A stretch of DNA of 64,000 nt. Origin: Tilletia caries. Lineage: Eukaryota > Basidiomycota > Exobasidiomycetes > Tilletiales > Tilletiaceae. The notes beneath the pieces are model-generated. The model was given only the letters and a program-made list of their open reading frames with translations. It was not told the DNA's origin and did not search any database. Of this stretch, positions 1 to 8,014 are shown in pieces. The position numbers and the translations under genes were made by a program. The DNA is taken from contig JALUTQ010000003.1 in the NCBI GenBank assembly GCA_032718865.1, forward strand, positions 278,001-342,000, in the 5' to 3' direction. How positions within the stretch are numbered: position 1 is the first letter of the stretch; each line of letters starts with the position of its first letter.

Positions 1-946
1 CTTCTCCGAACGTTACCCAATCTCTCGAGATCTTCTTCTCGCCTTCGTCTGTTCTTTCGCTGGCAAGGTTCGACGCAAGACCGTCAGCGACTACTTGACG
101 GGCTTGGCTAGCTGGCACGCCATGTGGAATCGGCCTTGGATTCGGCATAACTCCATTACCGTCGCCCTTCAAGGTATCGCTCGCCTCGCTCCCCCTCCCA
201 ACGACGAACGTCTCCCCATCCTCACGGAGGATATGCTTGCGGTCCGAGGCGAGCTCGATATCGACAACGATCCTCGTCATGCTGCCGTGTGGGCCTGCGC
301 TATGGTGTCCTGGTGGACCTGTTGTCGATTGTAGGAGACCACGCTCCCCGGGCTTTCACACTTCGTTCCCACACGACATCCTTCTCGTTCATCGCTCGGT
401 CGTCCTCGGCTCATCGCTCCGTCGAACGCGCTTCTCGTGGACGTGTCCTTCCCCTGGACGAAGTCGACCAGGACCGCAGGCATCGTCAAAGCCGTCGTAT
501 CTGTCGGTGGTCGACTGGACCCGCTTGCGGCGCTCCTTCATCACCTCTCGCTCTCCCCGGTTGATCACGCTCTCGCTTCCTCGACTCCGCTCTTCGCCTT
601 TCGCTCTAATGACTCTCCTCCCGGCTCGCTTCTTCGTCCGCTCACCAAGATTGAATTCCTGGCGGAGTTTAACGCTGCTCTCGTTCGCGCCGGTCGTGTC
701 GCCTTCCTGGGGCACTCGTTCCGCATTGGCGGCGCCACTGTCCATTGGCATGCTGGCGCCGCGGTCGCAGACATCAAGCTGCTTGATGGTTGGACCAGCA
801 ACTCGGTAAATCGGTATCTTCGAGATTACGGTCGCGGCCTCCTCGCCGTCCATCAGCGTACCGCTGCCTCGATTGCCAACGTCTCCTCGGCTCAACCCGT
901 TCCCCTCGCTCCCGTTTCGCTTCCCGCTCCCGCTCCACGTCCCTGA
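1..946 (+). pseudogene. Tyrosine recombinase (Crypton/DIRS-like) pseudogene, 5' end outside window
   Basis: Reading frame 2 is open from base 2 to the TGA at 944-946 apart from one stop. It encodes a tyrosine recombinase of the kind carried by Crypton and DIRS-type elements, which catalyses DNA strand exchange for transposon integration. The N-terminal part (2-331) looks like the helical SAM-like core-binding domain. The catalytic domain shows the second box GHSFRIGGAT (H-x-x-R) near 710-740, then LLDGW, and a likely nucleophile tyrosine in RYLRDY near 811-828. An in-frame TAG at 332-334 interrupts the protein directly after CCRL and before E, where related proteins carry the C-R-x-G-E box with the first catalytic arginine. 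The start lies upstream of the window. It is probably inactive unless read through. The assignment to Crypton rather than DIRS is open, because no flanking repeats or reverse transcriptase are visible. Confidence 0.75.
332..334 (+). other. Nonsense codon in recombinase catalytic box
   Basis: TAG in the frame of the recombinase, between CCRL and ETTLPG. It is the only stop in about 940 bp of frame 2, so a single point change can explain it. Confidence 0.7.
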
Positions 947-1364
947 TCTCTCATCTCGTCTCGCTCCCGCTCACGCTCGCATTCTGTCCTAATGCTTCTC
1001 TCGCTTTTCATGTGATTCATCATTCTTATTCATTCACGACTCGTTTTTTGGATTTCCTCGTTTGCATGTGTACTGAGCGTCGGAGGCATCCCTCCGCGTC
1101 TTCGCCACTGGGTGCTTCGGCTGTCCACCCCAGGCCCTTGGTCCTGCGCTGCCCCCCCGCGTCGCTACGCTCCTTCCTTCGGGATGTCGATCGGCGGCGG
1201 GCCAGCTTGGATTATTGGGTCTCGCTCGTTACTGTGGCCGGTCAGACCCACGAACTTGGGTCTTACACATGCACGTGTATCATTCGATACTCCGTGCTAC
1301 GCTCACGCCTTTAGATTCAGAAGTCTCCCACGAGAAGGGAGCGAGGACACTGATGCTGGCTGTA
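947..1364. other. Gap without a gene
   Basis: About 420 bp between the recombinase remnant and the Tc1-type element. It is CT-rich at first and has no convincing ORF. It may be the 3' part of the recombinase element. Confidence 0.5.
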
Positions 1365-1430
1365 CAGTAGGGTCTCAAAAGTTTGTACCCAAACAACTTT
1401 TGGGACATTTCATGACACCTTCACTCCTTG
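1365..1430 (+). repeat. Left terminal inverted repeat of the 955-bp element
   Basis: Imperfect arm starting at the base after TA 1363-1364. It pairs with 2254-2319. Confidence 0.65.
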
Positions 1431-2253
1431 ACAAGATACACAACCACACAACAAGACATACATGAAACTGGTATTCAGCGTTTCCTTGTGTTGTCCTCTA
1501 CTCATTCGTGCCCCAGTCAATATCGCTGGGCCGCAGACTGGCTACGTTACCTTGCTCATAAGTCATAATTTCATATCACGGTGCCCAGATTTCTTGTGAC
1601 CACAGCGCCTTCCACAGAGCACCTACTGGCAATGTTAGAGTCTTTAATGGTAGGTCCTATCCTCTCCTAAAAGTCTTTCACTTTGCGATCTGGGCCTTCG
1701 CAAGGTGGCTGGCGGTTGACAGCCAAGTGAAGTTTCAGCCATGTAAATCGGATCGGAGTCAAAAATTTCATAGGCGTCTAGGAAGGTCTTAACTGACCCT
1801 ACAGACACAGGACTCGACCAGACTATGGCAATGCTACATACCTTTGACTTCTGTAAGAACCGTAGGAAGTTTTTGAGGTACCATATCGAGCTTCCCAAGG
1901 TAAGAATATTTATTCGATGTTGGCTCTTTGCCCTCCTTGTTTTCACACGGCTGCCATTTCAAGGCCCGGACTAAGATCGCATTTCTCAAGAGAGCAATAT
2001 TGAAGCTAATGTGTAGGTCTTTCTATTTCATCAGAGCCGCAGCTCACGCTTTTCGAGTGGGAGCGGTGGAAACTCGGATGTATGGTGCAGGTGATGAATA
2101 TCCCTGCCTCTTGCGGTAAATTCGATAGACAAGCCAATTTTTGTGATACTCTACCTATCGCACGCGGAACGCGTTCCTGCTGTTCTCCTCTTCCTACATG
2201 ACTAATCTCAATGGTAGCCGATTGTAGCGAAGTAATACATTTATAAGGACGAC

Positions 2254-2319
2254 CTGTAAAATTTGGTGTTGTGAAATGGTCGAATTTGGGTTTGGGTACA
2301 AACTTATGAGACGTAGCTG
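2254..2319 (-). repeat. Right terminal inverted repeat of the 955-bp element
   Basis: Imperfect arm ending at the base before TA 2320-2321. The perfectly matching core is AAGTTTGTACCCAAAC on the minus strand. Confidence 0.65.
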
Positions 2320-2321
2320 TA

Positions 2322-2948
2322 CATTCGAAGGTGTGGCTCAAACGCTTTCTCTTGGAAAATTGGCCCTCCACATTTTTGGGAACCCGTTTTTGCCTGTCTC
2401 AAAACTTACGCAACTCGCTGTATGGCTATCCGCTAGTATTATATGTACCCATCAAGAATGGCTGCGCCAAACTTGAGTTCGTTCTACACATGCTGGCTGG
2501 CTTTCATCCATATGTAATGTCCTTTCATATAGTTTTTGTGTCTTGAGAGGGGGGGGGGGTTTGGGGGGGGAACGCCCCCAGGTCAGTTTTGGAGCAAACC
2601 TACGAAATCCTCCACCAAATCATAAGGATCAGAGGTCTACACCGAGCCTGTGGCCTTAAGCCAGGTCACTATTTCGTTCTACACATGACAGACTTGCTTC
2701 TTCTTGACAGCACGACTGGCTCACGACTCACGAGTCTCTTTCACAACAAACATGTGATTTGGATGTCTGATTTTCTCTCATCTACATGACTGATATCTCG
2801 CACCTTGACACTGCCGAAAGCCCTGCTACTTGGTGGTGAGTCAGACAGTCTTTATTAGAGCAACCCACTTTTGAGGATGGAAATCTCATTTCCCTCCACT
2901 TTCCCCTCTCCGTCTTACGCTGTCACCGCCCGCAGGGCGATGTCTCTA
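2322..2948. other. Gap before the pogo element
   Basis: No gene recognised. It contains two G-runs (2547-2575) and two copies of TTCGTTCTACACATG (about 2480 and 2673). The last 60 bp look like the 3' end of an intron (pyrimidine-rich, then CCCGCAG at 2931-2937) directly before the pogo insertion point. Confidence 0.4.
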
Positions 2949-3067
2949 CTCGGGCCCAATGGTTGTAAACAATTTTTTTTGGCGGTCGCAAAAAAAGCCC
3001 TCTCCTGTGGAGAGGGCCTGCAAGCTCAATGCACATTCCTACATCAATGCCCACGTCCCCCGAACAG
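2949..3067 (+). repeat. Left terminal inverted repeat of the pogo element
   Basis: Begins CTCGGGCCCAATGGTTGT. About the first 90 bases are identical to the complement of 9600-9687; after that there are a few small indels. It contains a hairpin, GCCCTCTCC-TGT-GGAGAGGGC, at about 2997-3017. Confidence 0.9.
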
Positions 3068-3165
3068 ATCGTAAAGACGTGAACGCGTCCCTCCCTCTCT
3101 TTTCTTCTATGTACCACCAGGCTTCAAATACAATTCATCATTCAGGAATCAACACTATCGCGCTC

Positions 3166-3170
3166 GTTTT
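3166..3170. other. Target-site duplication of the LTR element (left copy)
   Basis: GTTTT; the other copy is at 6291-6295. Five bases is the usual duplication length for LTR retrotransposon integration. Confidence 0.85.
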
Positions 3171-3475
3171 TGTATCGGTAGCGTGCCGATAGGGTACTGA
3201 CCTGCGGGGAAAGTACGAGTAAGAGGACAACGTCCAATAACCTTGAGACAACGTCTAAGGGGAACAAAGGCAACGCCAGAGTGTAGAGAAGAGAGTGCAG
3301 ATGAATTCGAGTAACTAAGTACAAGGGGGAGCAGCGAGAGCGGCGAAGGTGATGAGGAAGAAAGGGAAGTCTCTCGGCCGAGAGAAGGAGAAGTGATGAG
3401 GAAAGAGAGAAAGGAAGATAAGAGATAAGATATAAGAGGGGAGCACGTGGTCCAGCCACGTGGTACACCAGCACA
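3171..3475 (-). repeat. LTR (downstream copy in element orientation)
   Basis: 305 bp. Differs from the other LTR by a 21-bp extra block around 3228-3249 (bounded by the repeat ACAACGTC) and one substitution near 3342. It contains a TATA-like stretch on the minus strand near 3430 and two CACGTG palindromes (3444-3449, 3457-3462). Confidence 0.9.
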
Positions 3476-3582
3476 TGCCCACCCTTAGAAGACGACTGTC
3501 CCGAGTCGGCATGAAGAGTAAACGATGAGGAGTGAGGCGGACGAACGAGAGAAGGAAGGTGGAAAGAGGGGTATGGAGGAAA

Positions 3583-4261
3583 GGGTGCGTCTCGGAGAGC
3601 CTTCTCGCTGAAAGCCTCGAGGATGTCGGACTCGAAGGAGAGCGCAGAAAGGAACTTGTTGTAGACGATGTTCACCTTGCCAAACTTGAGGTTCGACTTG
3701 AAGATCATGTCGGCAATGGCAGCCGCATCCGCAAACGTAGGCACATCACGGCCGACCTGGGAGAAGGAGAGGGCAAGGTTCTTCTTGAACGAACGCTGTA
3801 GCTGAGCCTTGGACTTCTCGCCGAGGACGACGATGGCTGGACCCTCGGGCGAGTCCGGGTTGGCGGCGGTGGGGCTGATCTTGGCGAGCTCGGCACGGGT
3901 CCGCTTGGAGACGGAGGAGTGGATACCGCCGCAGAGACCCTTGTCGGAGGAGACGACGATGAAGAGCTCTCGGCCACCGGATGGTGCAAGGGCCTCGGAT
4001 TTAGTGAAGATATCACCGTTGGCCTTGCCGTAGACCTTGGCAGCCTGCATGGCAGTGGTGGCCTTGTTGAGCTTGGTGGTTGCAATCATCTTCATGGACT
4101 TGGTGATCTTCTCGATGTTCCGGACCGACTTGACTCGTTGCTCAAGCTCACGGAGGGTGGCTAAGTGGCTTGTTGTGCTGCGGAGGCGGAGAAGGAGCGA
4201 GCAGCAGCCAGGGGGCAGCGGCACCCACCAAGGGGCGAGCGGAGCGAGCGAGGGAAGCCAT
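3583..4261 (-). pseudogene. ATP3: Captured fragment of mitochondrial F1-ATP synthase gamma subunit gene
   Basis: The gamma subunit forms the rotating shaft of mitochondrial ATP synthase. From 4157 down to about 3583 one frame encodes the conserved N-terminal helix (LRELEQRVKSVRNIEKITKS), VVSSDKGLCGGIHSSVSK and the following Rossmann-like region to FESDILEAFSEKALRDAP. The ATG at 4261 opens a mitochondrial presequence, but it is in another frame. A middle stretch reading RSFSASAAQQAT is in a third frame. Two apparent one-base losses (near the C-run 4211-4215, and near 4162) would reconcile the frames. The C-terminal helix and the last third of the protein are missing; a pyrimidine-rich, intron-like stretch runs into the LTR. 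It lies wholly inside the LTR element, so it is a captured copy and the working gene should be elsewhere. A chimeric ORF continues from it through the LTR to 3142. Confidence 0.8.
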
Positions 4262-4671
4262 CTCGGAGCGGAATGTGCGAATTCTCGACGCGGACGGGTA
4301 TGAGAGGACGGAGAGTGACTGGAGGTGCGAGCAGTCTGAGTGCTCTGCTGGATGGAGGGATTTCTCGACCTCAACACATGCGCGGGGGCCACGGATCGCG
4401 GAAAACGCTGTTGCCAGTGCGAGATGGATAGTGGATGAAGTAAGCGATTTCTTGAGGAGAGATAGTGAGATCGCGCAAGGGCACAAATGGGAGGCTTTGA
4501 TAGGCCATGGCTGTGGCCCGCGTGCAACCCGACTTGCTGCCGCTATGCGCTACCGTTCTCGTGATCCCTCCTACCCACACGCCGCCGACTCCGGACTGCA
4601 ATGAGCGCAAGTCCCGAAGTGAGTCCCGAAGTCGTCCGAGAGCTCAACTCGCCGCATAGAGGCAGAAACAA

Positions 4672-5054
4672 CTACCCGGCAATGGAGTTGTAGAAGAAGT
4701 CTTGGATCTTGTCGTCGCCGTTCTTGCTGTCGCCGAGCTTGATGATCTGCTCGATGACGCGCTTGAGGTCAGCTACGACGCGAGCGCTCTGGTCGGAGAG
4801 GGCGGAAGTGCGGTCGAAGGTGCCTTCCTTGAGGACGGGGGACTGCTTGATCTTCTCGAGGAGGGCGTTGAGCTGGTTCTGGGAGGGGAGGGCGGTGAGT
4901 GTTGGGTGCGTTGTATGCTGCCCCTCTTGCTGCTACCGCTGTCGATGCTGTCGATGCCGATGCTGGCCCTCGCTGCTGCTGCTGCTGCTGCTGCTGAGAT
5001 GCTGAGAGAGAAGCGGTCGCGCGATGGCGTCGTGTGGGCGCGATTGGCTGCCAT
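4672..5054 (-). pseudogene. Captured gene fragment resembling HAM1-like N-terminal domain
   Basis: From 4878 down to a stop at 4672-4674 one frame encodes LPSQNQLNALLEKIKQSPVL, then ARVVADLKRVIEQIIKLGDS and NGDDKIQDFFYNS. The spacing and the acidic-aromatic ending recall the start of fungal HAM1-like proteins (large lipid-transfer-like membrane proteins), but I am not certain of the family. A possible 3' splice site (TCCCAG) precedes the segment. Another ORF starting at ATG 5054 (MAANRAHTTPSRDRFSLS, then a poly-alanine run) could be its 5' exon in a different frame. The end at GGGTAG may be a real stop or an unspliced donor. It is in the same orientation as the gamma-subunit fragment and also lies inside the LTR element. 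Confidence 0.45.
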
Positions 5055-5559
5055 GACAGACCGTGCATACTATGCCCACTCTCCTCCCTCATGAACGTCC
5101 TCTACGACATTGTCGACGAGATGGCGTGCGGCGGTGGAGATCACGGTACTGTGGTCTGCGTGCATAATGGCAAGGGGACGATGTTGGTTTTGACGAATCG
5201 CTGCAGCAGCAAGCGAGGACCGAAAGGGAACGACGCCGGGTTGTGATGTGGCGACGCCGACTCCGTGATGTGTTCTGGAGAAGTCTCGCGAAAAGAAACA
5301 GCTGTCGGGGCCGGAGGGATTGCTCGACCTCGACACTACCGCGCTGATTGAGAAAAGAGTCGCGCCGAGCAAAGAAGCTGGTGCTTGCCGGCGCCGGCGC
5401 GCATCTGGACAGGTGGACCGGTCTGAGGACGGAGACCGGGAGGAAAAGCGTGCTGTATCGATGCTAAGTCGAAAGGAGACGAAGTCGGGTGAGCCAGTCT
5501 TATGGCGGAGACTGTCGACTACCGAGGAGGCCAGAGCCGAGAGGGTCACACCGATGGAC

Positions 5560-5860
5560 GATGATCGATGGCGTGTCGAGAATCGAAAATAATGAGGCCG
5601 GGTGTAAAGAAGGAGAAGACGGCTGCGCGTCGAAGGGGCAGAGTGGCAGACCCCGAGGCGGACAACCCGCAAATGTGAATGTCGCGATTCGATGGCGTAT
5701 CAAACGCAGAGCAGAACGAAGGCCGATCACAGCTGCGCGCTGGACCAGAGAAGCGCGTCGATGGCTTGTCGAACGCGAAAACCGAGAAGCACCAGTCTTG
5801 AGGCGGAGGCTGGCAAATCGAGGTATCAAAGATCGTACCGACGGCGTGTCGAGAACGAGA
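5560..5860. repeat. Dispersed short repeats within the LTR element interior
   Basis: Four related copies of a motif near GATGGCGTGTCGAGAA occur at about 5571, 5692, 5759 and 5838, each followed by A- and G-rich sequence. They lie next to the upstream LTR, and no protein homology was seen. Confidence 0.45.
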
Positions 5861-6006
5861 ACGGAGAAAAGGTCAAAGCGGCATGCTTGACCGGCGGCTG
5901 CGGCGCAGCAGAAAGACGGGATCTGGCGAGATTGTCGTTGCGCGTCCAGGCGTTGGGTGCTCAGCGTCCGTCGTTCGGGTAACCGAGAGAAGCACTCTCA
6001 TCACCA

Positions 6007-6290
6007 TGTATCGGTAGCGTGCCGATAGGGTACTGACCTGCGGGGAAAGTACGAGTAAGAGGACAACGTCTAAGGGGAACAAAGGCAACGCCAGAGTGTA
6101 GAGAAGAGAGTGCAGATGAATTCGAGTAACTAAGTACAAGGGGGAGCAGCGAGAGCGGAGAAGGTGATGAGGAAGAAAGGGAAGTCTCTCGGCCGAGAGA
6201 AGGAGAAGTGATGAGGAAAGAGAGAAAGGAAGATAAGAGATAAGATATAAGAGGGGAGCACGTGGTCCAGCCACGTGGTACACCAGCACA
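6007..6290 (-). repeat. LTR (upstream copy in element orientation)
   Basis: 284 bp, otherwise matching 3171-3475. It is followed on the plus strand by the target duplication GTTTT and then, five bases later, by the pogo transposase ATG at 6300. Confidence 0.9.
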
Positions 6291-6299
6291 GTTTTCGAC

Positions 6300-8014
6300 A
6301 TGACATCGAAATACAAAGAGGAAGAAGAAGCCGTCGAGTGCGCGGTTGAAGAGGCACAGGCTATCGTTCGGAATGGAGGCAAACCAGATTTTTCAGCTCT
6401 TGGCCGCAAGCACAAGGTGGATCGCCAGCGCATCTCAAGGCGATATCATAATGGATTAAGCAGATCTACACGTCCTGCCAACAATCGGCTGCTCTCAGAC
6501 AGTCAGGAGGCCGCGCTTGTTGCTTGGATTCGCGTGTTGGACGATCTCGAAGTAGCTGCTCGCCCGGCATTGATGAGGGCCTCTGCAAATTAACTCCTTC
6601 GCGTTGCGTGGGAGAGCAACACATCAACAAAGGCCACAAATGAGGCGAATGCGCCCACCGAAGTGGGCGATCACTGGGTCCATAACTTCGTCAAAAGGCA
6701 CGAGGAGCTTCATTTCCTCAAGCAAAAATCGAGGGAGCTCTCGAGAATGACTATGGATTGGACAACAATTAACTGGTTCTTCGTCAAGCTGGATAAAGTC
6801 ATCAAACAGCATGGAATATTGCCTGAAGACATCTGGAACGTTGATGAGGTCGGCTTCCGTGTAGGCATAGGAGGGCGACAATGGATCATTACGCTGGTTC
6901 CATCAAAAGACGCACACCTTGCGTCGGAGACCTGCCGGGATAGCATCACCGCTATCGAGGCCGTCAATGCAACAGGACAGCATATTGAACCGATGATCAT
7001 TATGTCTGCAAGCGTGCACTCTGAGGCGTGGGTGGACAACAAACTCGAGGACGAGACTCTCCTCGCCGTTTCTCCCAAAGGATACACCGACGATATCATT
7101 GCGTTAAGGTGGATCAAACACTTCGCTGCCCGGACCAAAAATATGACCAAAGGCAGCAAACGGCTCCTCATTTTTGATGGACACGGTCTCATTGCACGAA
7201 GCAATTTTTGGATCACTGCGAGAAGAATGGAATCATACCCTTCAGCCTTCCGCCTCATTCGTCCCACGCCCTGCAGCCTCTCGACGTCTCTGTCTTTCAG
7301 CCGTATAAGCATTGGCACAGAGAGGCTGTCGATGCTGCAACACGAACCGGCTGCACAAATTTCAACAAGATAGAATTTTTGGCAGCCCTTCATGATATTC
7401 GAACGAAGACGATGAAGCCCAATACGATTAAGGCGGGATTCAGGCGCACGGGAATCTGGCCGTACAATCCAAATGAGGTCCTGTCCAAGTACCCCAACCC
7501 AAAGTACTCCGGTACTTCATCTCACCAGGCCACCTCATCTCAGCCTAATGTTCCTTCCTCGCCGAGTCAGCCCGAGCCTCCAGTCACGCCGCGCACTGTC
7601 CGGTCCATCAGGCGCTCTGCTCATGAGATAGAGAAGCGATACGATCTCTCGCCGACTTTAGAGAAATATATCAGAGGCACCGTGGAAAATGCGCAAACAG
7701 GGAGCCTCGCAATTTCGGCACTCGATCAACACACAGCAGCACAGGTGGAACGAAACAAGCGTAACGAGCGGCAGCGCAAGGTTACGCAGTCGGGAGGGGT
7801 ACTGTACGCGCGGGAGGCCAGAGAGATAGCTCAGGAGAAGTTGCAACAGGAGGAAAAGGAAGAGGCAAAGCGGGAATGGGTGAAGACGAAAAAGGAGATC
7901 AAGAAGCGCAAAGATGAGGGATGGGCTAAGGTTTTTGTCGAGGTGCGCAAGGTACACCGCCACGTTCCCAGGATTTTTGTAGCCTATCCTCAAAATTTCC
8001 TAGGAGCCTCCTGA
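6300..8014 (+). pseudogene. Pogo/Tigger-type transposase (DDE), one stop and one frameshift
   Basis: It encodes the DDE transposase of the surrounding pogo element, which would bind the terminal repeats and excise and integrate the DNA. The N-terminus (6300-6470) is a Psq-like helix-turn-helix (KPDFSALGRKHKVDRQRIS). A CENP-B-type region follows, with HWVHNFVKRHEELHFLKQKS near 6670. The catalytic carboxylates appear as IWNVDEVGFRVG (about 6833), LLIFDGHG (about 7173) and QPLDVSVFQPYKHW (about 7273). The third acid is D, as usual for pogo. The C-terminus is a long charged coiled region (KLQQEEKEEAKREW). The frame is broken by TAA at 6594-6596 and by a one-base loss near 7190, after which the frame beginning around 7208 continues to the TGA at 8012-8014. 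The LTR insertion separates the ATG from its promoter. It is inactive as it stands. Confidence 0.85.

Larger units (their letters stand above)
1365..2319. mobile_element. Non-autonomous Tc1/mariner-type element (about 955 bp)
   Basis: The ends form an imperfect inverted repeat flanked on both sides by the dinucleotide TA (1363-1364 and 2320-2321), the target duplication of Tc1/mariner elements. The left end begins CAGTAGGGTCTC and continues with AAGTTTGTACCCAAAC. The right end read on the minus strand begins CAGCTACGTCTC and continues with AAGTTTGTACCCAAAC. Similarity goes on to a CATTTCATGACACC versus CATTTCACAACACC block, so each arm is about 65 bp. The interior has only short ORFs and no transposase motifs. 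It is therefore a deletion derivative or MITE-like copy that would depend on a transposase elsewhere. Its ends differ from those of the Tc1 element at 22376-23986, so it belongs to another family. Confidence 0.7.
3171..6290 (-). mobile_element. LTR retrotransposon-like element with captured host-gene fragments
   Basis: Two near-identical direct repeats (3171-3475 and 6007-6290) bound a 2531-bp interior. The whole is flanked by the 5-bp duplication GTTTT (3166-3170 and 6291-6295). On the minus strand the repeats begin TGTGCTGG and end GATACA, the TG...CA form of LTRs. Directly after the upstream LTR (6006 downward) lies TGGTGATGAG, in the position of a primer-binding site. Directly before the downstream LTR lies AAGGGTGGGCA, a polypurine-tract-like sequence. 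These signals orient the element on the minus strand. No gag, protease, reverse transcriptase or integrase is visible. The interior instead holds fragments of host genes in the same orientation: a HAM1-like segment and the 5' part of an ATP synthase gamma gene. It is a non-autonomous element that would need enzymes from another element. The near-identical LTRs suggest recent insertion. Confidence 0.85.

Noticed and set aside
3142..4527. 461-aa ORF on the minus strand including the ATP synthase gamma region
   Set aside because: It starts upstream in a non-homologous frame, then runs through the gamma fragment, the intron-like stretch and the LTR. It is a chance chimera over a pseudogene, not one protein.
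5070..5672. 200-aa minus-strand ORF inside the LTR element
   Set aside because: Basic, serine-rich sequence without motifs, in a region with short internal repeats. No sign of gag or any known family.
3171..6290. Tandem segmental duplication instead of an LTR element
   Set aside because: The direct repeats have TG...CA termini, a 5-bp flanking duplication and primer/polypurine-like sites at the right places, and the pogo sequence is continuous when the block is removed.
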